In this document: piece after piece, positions 16,632 through 27,354 of the stretch | Numbering within the stretch: position 1 is the first letter of the stretch | How the letters are laid out: each line of letters begins with the position of its first letter | Assembly (NCBI GenBank): GCA_937958995.1 | Contig: CALGAP010000011.1 | Span: 1 to 64,000 of the forward strand | Direction: 5' to 3' | From: an uncultured Chitinophagaceae bacterium | GTDB lineage: Bacteria; Bacteroidota; Bacteroidia; Chitinophagales; Chitinophagaceae | DNA: 64,000 nucleotides | The notes under the pieces: model-generated | Databases searched by the model: none | Told to the model about the DNA's origin: nothing | The model's input: the letters and a program-made list of their open reading frames with translations, nothing else | Position numbers and translations under genes: made by a program

Positions 16632-19600
16632 GTGTTGCTGGTTTTAATTGGCCTGATCATTCTCACCTACCTGGCCGTTCAAACCACGCCGGTGCAGAAC
16701 TGGCTCGTGAGACAGATCACCCATAAACTTTCCAAAAACCTCAACGCTACAGTTCGTATTAAGCATGTTGATTTTTCCCTGTTTAACAAGATGCACCTTG
16801 AGGGCACGTTGGTGGAAGATCAGCAAAAGGATACTTTATTATATGCCGGCAACCTGACCGTAAACATTACCGACTGGTTTTTCCTGAAAGACAATATTGA
16901 ACTGAAATATATCGCGCTGGAAGACGCCGTGATTCATCTGCAGCGCAGCGATTCGGTATGGAACTACCAGTTCCTGGCCGACTATTTCAGCAGTCCGAAG
17001 ACAAAAGAAAAAAAACAGGAAGCCATTGAGCTCGCATTAAAAAAGGTAGAGTTTGATAATGTCACCATCCTGCAGCGCGACCGGTGGCGCGGCGAAGATC
17101 TGTCTTTGCAATTGGCTGGCCTGGACATCGACGCCGAGGAGGTAAGTTTTTCCAAAAAACAGGTGCGCGTCAGCAGCATCATCATCGACAAGCCGGTATT
17201 TTCCATTTACAACTATACCGGTAATCGTGCGCCAAGGGTATTTGTGAAAAATGATCTGCCGCCCATTGTTAACGATCCCAACAACCTGCGCTGGAATCCC
17301 GGTGGATGGGAAATTGCGGTTGACCTGGTAAAGCTGAACGACGGCGTTTTTAGGAGCGACCGTGAAACTGAGCGCGAGCCTACCAGACATTTCGACGGAC
17401 AGCATATCTATTTTTCGGAGATCAACGGCGAGTTCAGGAATTCCACTTTCAAACAGGATTCCATTCGCAGCAGTATCTCTCTCAGCACACGCGAACGCAG
17501 CGGGTTAATAGTAAAAAAGCTCGAGGCTGATATGACCATGCATCCTGAGCTGATGGAGTTTGCAAAACTCGATATTCTGACCAACCGCAGCCGCCTGAAG
17601 AATTATTTCGCGATGCACTACGACACCTTCGACGATATGGGTGATTTTATTTCGAAGGTGCGCATGGAAGCCGACTTTACTGATGCAGAATTGCATAGTG
17701 ATGATATTGCCTACTTTGCCCCCGAGCTCGAAGAATGGAACAAGAATATTCGGGTAACCGGCGCCATCAAAGGGCCGGTGGAGAACCTGGTGGCGCGCAA
17801 CCTGGTGCTGGAAGCAGGCCGCGATACCTATTTGAACGGAACCATCTCACTGCGCGGTCTCCCCTACATCGACAAGACCTATATCGACTTTGTGGCGAAT
17901 GATTTTCGAACCAACTATCCCGATGCGGTTCGGATATTGCCGCAGTTGAAAAAAATCCAGAACCCGCGCCTCGAAAAAGTGGAGTATCTGCGATTCCGAG
18001 GAAACTTCCTGGGATTCATCAAAGACTTCGTGACCTATGGTACCATCCAGACCAACCTGGGACTGGTGCAGACCGATATCAACATGAAATTTCCCGACAA
18101 TGCACTGCCGGTCTATAGCGGTACGATCAGGACCGAATCGTTCGACCTGGGAAGTTTCACCAACATGAGCAATGTTGGCCGCATCAATTTTTCGGGTAAG
18201 ATTGGCGGTCGCGGATTGGCAGCAGATAACCTGCAGGCAACGCTTGATGGCAGCATTCGCTCGCTGGAAATAAATGGTTATACCTATAGCGATATCGTGC
18301 TGAAAGGGGATGTAGCAAAACGATTGTTCAACGGCGAACTGGTGATCAACGATCCGCGACTGCAAGCCACAATGAATGGCCTGATCGATTTCAGTAAAGA
18401 CATTCCAGCCTTCAATTTCGATGCCGATGTGCAGCATGCCGACCTGAAGAATATACAACTGGTAAAAGACAGCATTGAAGTAAACGGAAAATTTGTGATG
18501 AATTTTACCGGCGATAATATCGATAACTTCTTAGGCACAGCGCGCATTTACGATGCATCGGTGTTTAAAAATGGTCAGCGCATCACTTTTGATTCGCTCA
18601 ATGTGGAGTCAAAAGCCATGGGTAACAACAAAGTGATCACCGTGCTGAGTAACGAATTTGATGGTGTGCTGGTGGGTGAATTTTCCATCCGCGACCTGCC
18701 CGCCTCGTTTACCACTTTTCTCAACAAATATTTTCCCTCGTATATCGAACCTGGTCATGCAACGCTGGAAAATGAAAATTTCAGTTTTGTAATCACCACT
18801 AAGAAAGTGGATGAATACCTTGATTTCGTTCACAAAGACCTGGGCGGTTTCAACTACAGCACCATTACCGGTCGTATCAACAGCCACGAAAACCTGCTTG
18901 ACCTGAACGCGGAGATTCCGCAGTTCAGCTATAAGAACATTTATTTTTATAACCTTAACCTGAAAGGCACAGGCAATCTCGATACACTGTCTATGCAGAG
19001 TTCGATTGCCGACATCTATATTAACGACAGTCTTCACTTCCCCGGCACTGAGATCAATTTCAGTTCTTCCAACGATGTGTCGCTGGTGAATATCCAGACA
19101 AGTGCCAATCAATCTCTGAATGCTGCCAACCTCTCCGGCCGCGTGCATACGATGAAGGACGGTGTGCGCATAGTGCTGAACGAATCTAACTTCGATGTGA
19201 ACGGTAAGAACTGGATCATAGAGAAAAATGGTGAACTGGTATTGAGCAAGCAACTGGTAAGCGCCGATGGCGTTAAGTTGTATAATGGCCAGCAGGAAAT
19301 ATTCATAACCACGCATCCTTCCGATATCGGCAATACGAATGATATTAAGGTGGAGCTGAAGAAGATCAATATTGGCGACTTCTCTCCTTTCTTTGTGAAG
19401 AAAAACCGGCTGGAAGGTATGCTTACAGCTACGGTTGACATCATGGATCCATTTGGGAAAATGCAGGTGGACCTGACAGGCCAGGCCGATCAATTTCGTT
19501 TTGATGATGATTCAGTGGGCCGTCTCGACCTGGTTGCCAACTATGCGCAGCGCACCAACCGCGTGAACTTTGCCGCCAATTCGGAAAACCTGAACTACCT

Positions 19601-21449
19601 GTTCAATATCCGCGGTATGTACGACTTGTCTGATACCGCTACCAGTCCGCTGGATATAGCCGCTGACTTTAAAGAAACGCGCATCAATTTATTGGATAAA
19701 TATCTCTCCGGTGTATTTACGGAAATCAATGGCCTGGCCAGCGGTGGGCTACGCATACAAGGACCAGTGGATAAGCTGAAATTTCTTGGCAATATTCATT
19801 TGCAAAACGGATCGCTGCGGGTAAAATATACCAACGTGGTATATAAAATTCCTTCGGCCAATTTCAGTTTTACGGATGGACAAATCGATTTTGGCTCCTT
19901 TGTGATTCAGGATGAATTTGGCAACAGCGGCAGCATTTCACGCGGTATATTGAAACATGAAGCTTTTGACAACCTGAATTTTGATTTTGCGCTTACCACC
20001 AATAAACTGCTTGTCTTAAACACCAATAACGTCGGCAACGAATCGTATTTCGGAACTGTATTTGCAAAGGCCAATGCCACTTTTAAAGGGCCAATGGATA
20101 ATATGCGTCTCGATATTCGCGGCGAGCCTGCCGACAGTTCGAAATTGTTTATACGCTCCGGCTCGAGCCGCGAAAGCGGGCAGGCCGATTTCCTGGTATG
20201 GAAAATATATGGCCGTGAAATGACGCCTCCTGCTGCCACCCGCGAAAGTGATCTGCGTGTTTACCTCGACGTTACAGCTAACAATTATGTTGACATGTAC
20301 GTGATCCTGGACGAGCTTACCGGCGATATCATTCAGGCCAATGGTCATGGCAACCTCAAGATGCAGGCCAGCACTGATGGCGAGTTTACCATTACCGGCC
20401 GCTACGAAATAGACCGTGGTAATTACAATTTCAATTTCCAGTCGCTGCTGCGCAAGCCATTTACGCTGAGCGAAGACGTGGGCAACTATATCCAATGGAG
20501 CGGCGATCCTTACGATGCCGATATCAAGATTGAAGCTACCTACACGGCGGAAAACGTTCGCTTCACCGACCTGGGTGATGCGCTGTTTGCCGCTTCTGAT
20601 GGCGGCGGACAGGTAAGCGACAATGTGCGTAAGTTCAGGGGTGAAGTAATGGTGATTGCCACTCTTACCCAGAAACTGATGAAACCCCTCATTAAGTTCC
20701 GGATCGAATTGCCGCAGGGAAGCACGCTCAAAAATGATCCCAACGCCATTGAGATATTACGTCGTATCGAAAGCGACGAAAACGAACTGACCAAGCAGGT
20801 AGCCTTCTTGATCGTGGTGAATAGTTTTGGTCCGTTGTCAAACTCCACCAACCAAAGCAGTCTTGCTAACCTCGCATTTGAAGGCGTGGTGGTGAATACC
20901 ATTTCAGGCGTGCTGAGCAATGCCATGAGCAAGCAGTTCTCTTCCATTTTCCAGAAAATATTCAACGACCCGAGCATTAAGGTAAACTTCAACGCGCAGT
21001 TGTACAGCGGATCCAATTTTATAGACAACCTGAACCGCAACCGGCTGAATATCGACCGCACCAACCTGAACTTTAATATCGGCAGAAGCTTTTTCGACGA
21101 AAGGCTCACCTTCACTTTCGGTTCGGCGCTTGACTTTGGATTGTCATCCCAACAGGTGCAGGCCACCAAGAGCCTGCAATTCTTACCTGATATTACGGCC
21201 GAATGGAAAATTCGTCCCGACGGCAAGCTCGTGCTCACATTCTTTTACCGCGATTCTTATAATTACCTCGCGGGAACTACAGGCGGCCGTCAAAACCGTT
21301 CGGGTGCCAGTATCAGCTGGCGGCGCGATTTTGAGCGCATTTCAGAATTGTGGAGGCGTCAGAACAAGAAGAAGAAAGACACGGTGCCGCCCACGGTGCC
21401 GCCGCCTGTGCCCGACAGCGCCACTACCAGGAATGAAGGGAGCAATTAA
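16632..21449 (+). CDS. tamB: TamB-like translocation/assembly module protein
   Basis: A 1605-aa protein with one N-terminal membrane helix (about 1-17). A very long beta-rich body follows, with repeated short strands ([32 protein letters not shown]). A C-terminal TamB/DUF490 domain covers about the last 450 residues ([22 protein letters not shown]). It should span the periplasm and take part in outer-membrane lipid or protein transport. The frame is open upstream to a TAA at 16584. A CTG at 16602 would add LRKFWKISRT, the basic cytoplasmic segment normally found before this helix, so GTG at 16632 may not be the true start. Its stop overlaps the convergent ribBA stop by 4 bp. Confidence 0.9.
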   Translation: MLLVLIGLIILTYLAVQTTPVQNWLVRQITHKLSKNLNATVRIKHVDFSLFNKMHLEGTLVEDQQKDTLLYAGNLTVNITDWFFLKDNIELKYIALEDAVIHLQRSDSVWNYQFLADYFSSPKTKEKKQEAIELALKKVEFDNVTILQRDRWRGEDLSLQLAGLDIDAEEVSFSKKQVRVSSIIIDKPVFSIYNYTGNRAPRVFVKNDLPPIVNDPNNLRWNPGGWEIAVDLVKLNDGVFRSDRETEREPTRHFDGQHIYFSEINGEFRNSTFKQDSIRSSISLSTRERSGLIVKKLEADMTMHPELMEFAKLDILTNRSRLKNYFAMHYDTFDDMGDFISKVRMEADFTDAELHSDDIAYFAPELEEWNKNIRVTGAIKGPVENLVARNLVLEAGRDTYLNGTISLRGLPYIDKTYIDFVANDFRTNYPDAVRILPQLKKIQNPRLEKVEYLRFRGNFLGFIKDFVTYGTIQTNLGLVQTDINMKFPDNALPVYSGTIRTESFDLGSFTNMSNVGRINFSGKIGGRGLAADNLQATLDGSIRSLEINGYTYSDIVLKGDVAKRLFNGELVINDPRLQATMNGLIDFSKDIPAFNFDADVQHADLKNIQLVKDSIEVNGKFVMNFTGDNIDNFLGTARIYDASVFKNGQRITFDSLNVESKAMGNNKVITVLSNEFDGVLVGEFSIRDLPASFTTFLNKYFPSYIEPGHATLENENFSFVITTKKVDEYLDFVHKDLGGFNYSTITGRINSHENLLDLNAEIPQFSYKNIYFYNLNLKGTGNLDTLSMQSSIADIYINDSLHFPGTEINFSSSNDVSLVNIQTSANQSLNAANLSGRVHTMKDGVRIVLNESNFDVNGKNWIIEKNGELVLSKQLVSADGVKLYNGQQEIFITTHPSDIGNTNDIKVELKKINIGDFSPFFVKKNRLEGMLTATVDIMDPFGKMQVDLTGQADQFRFDDDSVGRLDLVANYAQRTNRVNFAANSENLNYLFNIRGMYDLSDTATSPLDIAADFKETRINLLDKYLSGVFTEINGLASGGLRIQGPVDKLKFLGNIHLQNGSLRVKYTNVVYKIPSANFSFTDGQIDFGSFVIQDEFGNSGSISRGILKHEAFDNLNFDFALTTNKLLVLNTNNVGNESYFGTVFAKANATFKGPMDNMRLDIRGEPADSSKLFIRSGSSRESGQADFLVWKIYGREMTPPAATRESDLRVYLDVTANNYVDMYVILDELTGDIIQANGHGNLKMQASTDGEFTITGRYEIDRGNYNFNFQSLLRKPFTLSEDVGNYIQWSGDPYDADIKIEATYTAENVRFTDLGDALFAASDGGGQVSDNVRKFRGEVMVIATLTQKLMKPLIKFRIELPQGSTLKNDPNAIEILRRIESDENELTKQVAFLIVVNSFGPLSNSTNQSSLANLAFEGVVVNTISGVLSNAMSKQFSSIFQKIFNDPSIKVNFNAQLYSGSNFIDNLNRNRLNIDRTNLNFNIGRSFFDERLTFTFGSALDFGLSSQQVQATKSLQFLPDITAEWKIRPDGKLVLTFFYRDSYNYLAGTTGGRQNRSGASISWRRDFERISELWRRQNKKKKDTVPPTVPPPVPDSATTRNEGSN

Positions 21450-22648
21450 CCTTTCAATATCTCATGTCCCAGCTTGTCTCTCTTGGTTTGCAAATATTTT
21501 TCGTTGTGAGGATTCGGAGAAATCTCGATCGGCACTGCTTCCACTATTTCCAGGCCATAGCCTAGCAAGCCCGCTCTCTTCTTGGGATTATTGCTCAGCA
21601 GGCGCAGTTTGGTGATGCCCAGATAGCGCAGAATTTGTGCACCAATACCATAATCTCTTTTATCCATCGGGAAGCCGAGGTGAAGATTGGCTTCTACGGT
21701 ATCGAGACCATTCTCCTGGAGTTTATATGCTTTCAGTTTATTGAGCAGCCCGATGCCGCGGCCTTCCTGGTTCATATATAATATGGCGCCCTTGCCTTCG
21801 CGCTCTACCATTTGCATGGCGGTATGCAGCTGGTCGCCACAGTCGCAACGCATAGAGCCGAGAATATCTCCGGTAAAGCACGACGAGTGAACGCGCACCA
21901 GCACGGGTTCGTCTTTCTCCCACTCTCCTTTCACCAGCGCCAGGTGTTCATTGTTGGTGCCCTTTTCTTTAAACGCCACCAGTTTAAAATGACCGTGGCG
22001 GGTGGGCATATCAACGCGCACAATTTCTTCTATCAGCGAATCGGTCTTCAGCCTGTATTCAATCAAATCTTTGATCGAAATCAGTTTCAGATCGAACTTT
22101 TTGGCGATTTCGCGCAGTTCGGGCAGGCGGGCCATGCTGCCGTCTTCATTCATAATCTCCACCAGCACGCCGGCGGGGTAAAGTCCTGCCAGCCTGGCCA
22201 GGTCAATGGCGGCTTCGGTATGGCCGGCGCGGCGCAACACGCCCCCTCTTTTTGCTATTAGAGGAAAAATATGACCGGGTCTTCCCAGGTCGGTGGGTTT
22301 GGTAGATGCATTGATCAGCGCCTGCACGGTCTTGGCCCTGTCGTGAGCCGAAATACCTGTGGTACAACCATATCCAAGTAAATCAACCGATACCGTGAAA
22401 GCCGTTTCGTGAAGGGCAGTATTATTGTTGACCATCAGGTTAAGCTGCAGTTCTTCACAGCGATCTTCCAGCAGCGGCACGCAGATGAGTCCGCGGCCAT
22501 GTTTACTCATGAAGTTGATGATTTCGGGCGTCACATTAGACGCGGCGGTCACGAAATCTCCTTCATTTTCACGGTCTTCATCATCCACCACTATTACCAG
22601 TTTACCTTTTTTCACATCTTCAATCGCGCTTTCAATGGTATCCAGCAT
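21446..22648 (-). CDS. ribBA: Bifunctional 3,4-dihydroxy-2-butanone-4-phosphate synthase/GTP cyclohydrolase II
   Basis: A 400-aa riboflavin-biosynthesis enzyme. The N-terminal half is the RibB domain ([22 protein letters not shown]), making the four-carbon precursor from ribulose 5-phosphate. The C-terminal half is the RibA domain, with the zinc cysteines in [17 protein letters not shown] and the EGRGIGL motif, opening GTP. The start at 22648 ([12 protein letters not shown]) is supported by length and by a promoter whose -7 box ends 15 nt upstream, which rules out the longer frame starting at 22732. No FMN-riboswitch-like leader fits such a short 5' end. Confidence 0.95.
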   Translation of the reverse strand: MLDTIESAIEDVKKGKLVIVVDDEDRENEGDFVTAASNVTPEIINFMSKHGRGLICVPLLEDRCEELQLNLMVNNNTALHETAFTVSVDLLGYGCTTGISAHDRAKTVQALINASTKPTDLGRPGHIFPLIAKRGGVLRRAGHTEAAIDLARLAGLYPAGVLVEIMNEDGSMARLPELREIAKKFDLKLISIKDLIEYRLKTDSLIEEIVRVDMPTRHGHFKLVAFKEKGTNNEHLALVKGEWEKDEPVLVRVHSSCFTGDILGSMRCDCGDQLHTAMQMVEREGKGAILYMNQEGRGIGLLNKLKAYKLQENGLDTVEANLHLGFPMDKRDYGIGAQILRYLGITKLRLLSNNPKKRAGLLGYGLEIVEAVPIEISPNPHNEKYLQTKRDKLGHEILKG

Positions 22649-22663
22649 ATTCAAAAATTTAGG

Positions 22664-22694
22664 CAAAGTTAGCATAAAACCGAGGCATCCGCAA
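22664..22694 (-). promoter_or_regulatory. ribBA promoter (TTG-N20-TAACTTTG)
   Basis: On the reverse strand a TTG (22694-22692) is followed after exactly 20 bases by TAACTTTG (22671-22664), a full match to the Bacteroidota TTG/TAnnTTTG pattern. The predicted transcript starts only about 8-10 nt before the ribBA ATG. Confidence 0.65.
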
Positions 22695-23085
22695 TTAAGC
22701 GGTTGCCGGCAAAAACATTCAGTCGCAATCATTTATAAAACAACGGAAGCGCTCTAAGGTTCGGTGCACCTTTATTTACCCTACCCATACGTGTTTTTAG
22801 GGCACTGCGTTTCGTGGTCTTTGGGTAATTTTTTTAGGGTAAATTCTTTGGTGAATAACCTGTGTACTGGTTTTTAATTCGTCTATAATTTGGGAATGTA
22901 ATTTCTTTTACATTTGCCGCATCTCACTGCGATTACTTGCCCTGGTTTAGTAGAACAATTCCATTAACCGTACAGTGATGAGTAAGCGATTACAGAGGTC
23001 AAAACTTAATAATTTGGTAATGCCTTTTTGCGCTACCGGTTAACATCGCTCTGTTTCTTTACACGCCAAAATTAAACATGCATAT
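22695..23085. other. 391-bp gap between ribBA and the large receptor gene
   Basis: It holds an imperfect inverted repeat, with arms TTTACCCTACCCA at 22775-22787 and TGGGTAA...AGGGTAAA at 22822-22843. It also holds the receptor's candidate -7 box. A possible 21-codon leader frame (ATG at 22978, TAA at 23041) lies between that box and the receptor gene; nothing proves it is translated. No RNA gene is recognised. Confidence 0.4.
22909..22916 (+). promoter_or_regulatory. Candidate -7 box (TACATTTG) of the Oar-like receptor gene
   Basis: A full TAnnTTTG match with TTTG at 22889-22892, 16 bases upstream; that spacing is slightly short. It implies a 5' leader of about 160 nt before the receptor ATG. 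Confidence 0.45.
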
Positions 23086-26000
23086 ATGAGAAGTATTACC
23101 GTAAAACTTTTGTGCTTTATGCTGGCTATGGCTGCGCTCAAAGCCAATAGCCAGGTGACTTCGAGTAGTATTACAGGAACCGTGATGGATTCCGCGGGCA
23201 ACTACCTCGAAGGCGCGACGATAACAGCTACACATACGCCTTCAGGCACCGTGTACACCACGCTTTCCCGCAAAGGAGGCGTATTTGTTATTCCCAGCGC
23301 GAGAATCGGCGGACCTTATACTATTAAAGTGGATTATGTGGGTTATAAATCATACCAGGTTGACGGTATTACTCTCATCTTAGGTGAACCCTACAACATC
23401 AATGCCGTGATGGGTGAGGAATTCAAAGACCTGGCCAGTGTAGTGGTAACGGTTCAGCGACGCAAGTCGGCGGTAGATAAAACCGGCGCTTCTACCAATG
23501 TAGGACAGCGGCAGATCACTTCACTCCCCACCATTTCAAGAAGTATAACCGACTTTACGCGTCTTACACCGCAGGCAAACGGCACCAGCTTTGGTGGCCG
23601 CGACGCACGTTATAACAACGTGCAGGTGGATGGCGCCAACCTCAACAACAACTTTGGTCTTAGCAGCGACCTGCTGCCCGGTGGCGGTAATCAACCCATT
23701 TCACTAGATGCTATAGAAGAGCTTTCCATCAATATTGCGCCTTACGATGTAAGACAAGCTGGTTTTACCGGCGCCGGTGTGAACGCAGTTACCAAGAGCG
23801 GTACCAACACGCTGAAAGGAACAGCTTATGCCTATTACCGCGACCAAAGCTTTAACGGAACAAGAGTACGTGATACAAAACTGCCAGAACAGCAAAAGGA
23901 GAAAAACCAGATCTATGGTATGACGCTTGGCGGTCCCATCATCAAAAACAAATTGTTCTTCTTTGTGAGCGGTGAGCTTGAAGAAAGAACTTTCCCCGGC
24001 ATCAACTGGAGTCCCAGCGGCGGATCCGGAAAAGGCCAGGAATCCAACACACCCATTGATTCGCTGCGCAAACTGTCAGAGTTTCTCAAGAGTCAATACG
24101 GATACGACACAGGTCCATATGATAATTTCCCTGACTTCAAAGCAAAGAACCATAAAATATTAGGTAAGATCGACTGGAACATCAACAATGTGCATAAGCT
24201 CACGTTGAAGTATAACGAGCTGGTGAGCAACAATGACGTGGCGCTGAACGCTACCAGTGTTCCCAATGGCCTGGCAGGCGCTATAGGTTACTCCTCCACG
24301 CAGAGGTTTGGACGAAATGCCATGTCCTTTGCCAACAGCAACTATGGCTTTAAAGATGTTGTGCGCAACGGTACCCTGGAGTTGAACTCCAATTTTGGTG
24401 GCCGTTTTGCCAACCAGTTCCTGGTGACAATGACTAAAATTAAAGCCACCCGTACTTCGCCCAGCGAAGTGTTCCCCTTCATCGATATCCTGAACAATAA
24501 CAACAACAACTATATGAGTGCGGGCTATGAACCGTATTCGTATAATAACGATGTTATCAATGATGTATATAGCATCATCAACAACTTCTCTTACTTTGCC
24601 GGCCGGCACCGCGTGACTGCAGGTGTTTCTTACGAATACCAGCGCGTGGGTAATATGTTTATGCCTGCTTCGCAGAGTTATTATGTGTTCAACTCGCTGG
24701 ATGATTTTATCAACAACCGCGCGCCAAAAGGTTTTGCCCTCACTTATTCACTGGTGCCTGGCAAAGAGTCTGTATACTCGGCAGAGTTGAAACTGGGACA
24801 ATTAGGTCTGTATGTGCAGGATGAAATAACTTTCAACGAGCGTTTGAAAATGACCTTTGGTCTGCGTCTCGACAGACCGATCTATCATGAAGATCCGCTG
24901 GAGAACCCTGCTATCACGGCACTTACCTTGCCCGATAAGAATGGCAATCCCACCCATTACAACACCGGCAAGTGGCCCAAGAGCACATTCTACTGGTCGC
25001 CCCGCGTAGGTTTCCGTTGGGATCCGGAAGGCAACAAGGTGATGATTGTTCGTGGTGGTACTGGTTTGTTTACCGGAAAAATTCCCTTTGTATGGCTCAC
25101 CAATATGCCAACCAACAGTGGTATGTACCAGTTCGGTGCGGCTGTATCAGACCCGGCTCAATTGCAGAACTTCCTGTTTGATCCCAATCCTGCCGCACAC
25201 AGAAGCAAGTTCCCCTCAGAAGCAGGCACTTCTGTTCCCTCTGCAGGCATAGTGCTGATCGATCCTGATTTCAAATTCCCGCAGGTATGGCGTACCAACC
25301 TGGCATTCGACAGGTCGTTTGGCAATGGCTGGATGCTGACCATGGAAGCATTGTACACTAAAGATGTAAACGCTGTGCGCATGCGCAATGCCAACCAGAA
25401 AGAACCTAATGATGCACTGGCTGGTCCCGATAACAGGCCGAGATTCAATCCTGCAGACAATACCAACAGGCGCTTGTATCCCGGTATCAACAACGCCATA
25501 GTATTGGAAAACAGCAGCAAGGGCGGTGGCTTTTCATTCACCACGCAAATCTCAAAAACAATGGCGCGTGGCTTGTCTGGCTCGATCGCTTATACTTACA
25601 CATTCGTGCAAGACATTACACCCAACCCCGGTTCGCAGGCAGCATCTGTATGGTCTGCTAACCCCACTACCGGCACGCAGAATGATATACAACTGGCTTA
25701 CTCGCAGTATGCAGTTCCCCACCGCATTGTGGGTACTGTGTCTTACAGGTTTGAATACCTGAAACATCTTGCCACCACAGTATCGCTGTACTACGAAGGT
25801 GCTCCGCAGGGTGTGTTCAGCTATGCCTATAACGGCGACGTAAACGGCGATGGTAACGCAGGCTCAGTTGATTTAATGTATATTCCGAGAGATCCTTCAG
25901 AGATCATCTTTGTGGACCAGGCTCCCTCTGCTACTACTGATGCCTACACTGCTCAGGAACAGTCAGACGCCTTCTTCAGATACCTGGAGCAGGATAAATA

Positions 26001-26370
26001 CCTGAGAAAACATAAGGGTCAGTATGCAGAAAGAAACGGTGCGCGTTTCCCCTGGTATCACAGGCTCGACTTCAAGTTGCTGCAGGATATTTTCACCGAT
26101 ATCGGCAACCGCAAGCATACATTGCAGCTGAGCGTTGACGTGTTGAACTTCGCCAACCTCATCAACAAGCACTGGGGTATCCGCAAGCAGTTGAACTACA
26201 CCAACGGCTTCCAGTCTAACCCATTAGTTTTTGCCGGTTACAATGCCAGTGGTCAACCCACATTCCGCATGGCGCAGGTTGAAAAAAAGCTCGTAACCGA
26301 AACCTTCTCCAATGTAAAGAATGTCAGCACCACCTGGGGTCTCCAGGTCGGCTTACGATATATCTTCTAA
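23086..26370 (+). CDS. Large Oar-like TonB-dependent outer-membrane receptor
   Basis: A 1094-aa protein with a signal peptide (1-22). A carboxypeptidase-regulatory-like domain (about 25-110: SITGTVMDSAGNYLEGATI) is followed by a TonB plug (about 115-240: ITDFTRLTPQANG, DARYNNVQVDGANLNNNFG). The long beta-barrel ends in the outer-membrane signature LQVGLRYIF with a C-terminal Phe. Its size and the plug sequence match the Oar-type receptors of Bacteroidota and myxobacteria rather than SusC. The ligand is unknown; no SusD partner is adjacent. It is followed by a strong terminator and so is probably monocistronic. Confidence 0.9.
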   Translation: MRSITVKLLCFMLAMAALKANSQVTSSSITGTVMDSAGNYLEGATITATHTPSGTVYTTLSRKGGVFVIPSARIGGPYTIKVDYVGYKSYQVDGITLILGEPYNINAVMGEEFKDLASVVVTVQRRKSAVDKTGASTNVGQRQITSLPTISRSITDFTRLTPQANGTSFGGRDARYNNVQVDGANLNNNFGLSSDLLPGGGNQPISLDAIEELSINIAPYDVRQAGFTGAGVNAVTKSGTNTLKGTAYAYYRDQSFNGTRVRDTKLPEQQKEKNQIYGMTLGGPIIKNKLFFFVSGELEERTFPGINWSPSGGSGKGQESNTPIDSLRKLSEFLKSQYGYDTGPYDNFPDFKAKNHKILGKIDWNINNVHKLTLKYNELVSNNDVALNATSVPNGLAGAIGYSSTQRFGRNAMSFANSNYGFKDVVRNGTLELNSNFGGRFANQFLVTMTKIKATRTSPSEVFPFIDILNNNNNNYMSAGYEPYSYNNDVINDVYSIINNFSYFAGRHRVTAGVSYEYQRVGNMFMPASQSYYVFNSLDDFINNRAPKGFALTYSLVPGKESVYSAELKLGQLGLYVQDEITFNERLKMTFGLRLDRPIYHEDPLENPAITALTLPDKNGNPTHYNTGKWPKSTFYWSPRVGFRWDPEGNKVMIVRGGTGLFTGKIPFVWLTNMPTNSGMYQFGAAVSDPAQLQNFLFDPNPAAHRSKFPSEAGTSVPSAGIVLIDPDFKFPQVWRTNLAFDRSFGNGWMLTMEALYTKDVNAVRMRNANQKEPNDALAGPDNRPRFNPADNTNRRLYPGINNAIVLENSSKGGGFSFTTQISKTMARGLSGSIAYTYTFVQDITPNPGSQAASVWSANPTTGTQNDIQLAYSQYAVPHRIVGTVSYRFEYLKHLATTVSLYYEGAPQGVFSYAYNGDVNGDGNAGSVDLMYIPRDPSEIIFVDQAPSATTDAYTAQEQSDAFFRYLEQDKYLRKHKGQYAERNGARFPWYHRLDFKLLQDIFTDIGNRKHTLQLSVDVLNFANLINKHWGIRKQLNYTNGFQSNPLVFAGYNASGQPTFRMAQVEKKLVTETFSNVKNVSTTWGLQVGLRYIF

Positions 26371-26390
26371 ACCAACTAACCGTCCAACCA

Positions 26391-26419
26391 AAAAGGCCTG
26401 AGTCTCACTCAGGCCTTTT
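26391..26419. terminator. Bidirectional terminator between convergent receptor and esterase genes
   Basis: A 13-bp perfect stem (26391-26403 with 26407-26419) has a 3-nt loop, A-run on the left and T-run on the right, so it can serve both strands. Confidence 0.9.
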
Positions 26420-26455
26420 ATTATTCACATTCAATTTCAAGTTCAAATTCAACAT

Positions 26456-27265
26456 TCACTTCCTCCATCCCCACTTCAGAAACACCGGCAACGCCTTCGC
26501 CCATGTGGGCACATCATGCTTGCCGTCTTTTACCTGCAAATAGCACATATCTCTGCCCTCGAGGTATCCCTTCGCCAATAACTCACGCATCAGGTCAATG
26601 GTATCATCAATCGAATCAATCACTCCATTTTTGTTCCTGTCTTCCGTCTCATCCAGGCAGCCGCATTGAAAGAAAAATTTCAGATGCGGATGATATTTAC
26701 CCGCGCGAATCTGCGCGTGCATCATGCGGTCGGTATGCTGGTTGTAGTCTTTTTCTGTTTTATCCTTACTTCTCCACCACAGTGAGCCTGAAAACACGCC
26801 CACTTTTGAAAACACGTCGGGATGATGCCATACCAGGTCCAGGGCGCTCAACCCGCCGAGAGAAAACCCGGCGAATGCTTTTTCCTTGAATTTTACATTT
26901 TTGAACTGGCTGTAGATAAAGGGCATCAGTTCTTCGAAAATAAATCGCTCATATTGTGCCGCCCTGGCACCGCGACCCTTGAAGTCGGGGCCAACGAGCA
27001 TACCATATTCCTGGGTGCGCTCTTCACCACAATGAATGCCCACCACCAGCATCGGCTCAATTTCGCCGGTTTGCAGCAGGTAACCGATCATCTTATCAAA
27101 ACCCATCGCCTCCAGGTCCTGGCCATCATTGACCAATAGCAAATTAACCGGTTGCTCCTTTTCAAATGTGGGATGATAGAAGTTGAGGGGCACTGTTCTG
27201 TCCAGCGGCTCCGATGGCAGGGTTACGGTTTCTACCAGTAAACCGGGGCTTGTTTCTGTCTGCAT
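26456..27265 (-). CDS. Esterase family alpha/beta hydrolase (Fes/esterase-D-like)
   Basis: A 269-aa protein without a signal peptide. It has the putative-esterase fold: LLLVNDGQDL strand, nucleophile elbow AGFSLGGLS with Ser135, and a C-terminal catalytic His250 (KDGKHDVPTWAKALP). Relatives hydrolyse esters of peptides or siderophore-like molecules. It is divergent from the ATP-grasp ligase gene, sharing a 90-bp promoter region. That arrangement places it with the amide-ligase genes; a role in releasing or processing their product is inference. Confidence 0.83.
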   Translation of the reverse strand: MQTETSPGLLVETVTLPSEPLDRTVPLNFYHPTFEKEQPVNLLLVNDGQDLEAMGFDKMIGYLLQTGEIEPMLVVGIHCGEERTQEYGMLVGPDFKGRGARAAQYERFIFEELMPFIYSQFKNVKFKEKAFAGFSLGGLSALDLVWHHPDVFSKVGVFSGSLWWRSKDKTEKDYNQHTDRMMHAQIRAGKYHPHLKFFFQCGCLDETEDRNKNGVIDSIDDTIDLMRELLAKGYLEGRDMCYLQVKDGKHDVPTWAKALPVFLKWGWRK

Positions 27266-27303
27266 AGTATGTGTACGTAAACGCCAAATGTAGCTACTTT
27301 CTT

Positions 27304-27334
27304 TTGTTTATTAACCCGCCATCCGATAAATTTA
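27304..27334 (+). promoter_or_regulatory. Promoter of the ATP-grasp/carboxylate-amine ligase genes (TTG-N20-TAAATTTA)
   Basis: TTG at 27304-27306 is followed after 20 bases by TAAATTTA, one mismatch from TAnnTTTG. It ends 20 nt before the ATG at 27355 and supports that start over the upstream GTG at 27271. On the other strand of this same region TACATTTG could serve the divergent esterase gene. Confidence 0.5.
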
Positions 27335-27354
27335 GTCAAGCAAAACAGGCGCTT

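Noticed and set aside
18609..19493. A long reverse-strand frame inside tamB
   Set aside because: Antisense of a strongly supported gene; composition is unlike any protein family.
22649..22860. Possible FMN riboswitch before ribBA
   Set aside because: No conserved FMN-element boxes are seen and the promoter leaves only about 10 nt of leader.
22978..23043. 21-aa leader peptide as a firm gene
   Set aside because: Only an open frame; no amino-acid bias or conservation evidence is available, so it is mentioned only as a possibility.
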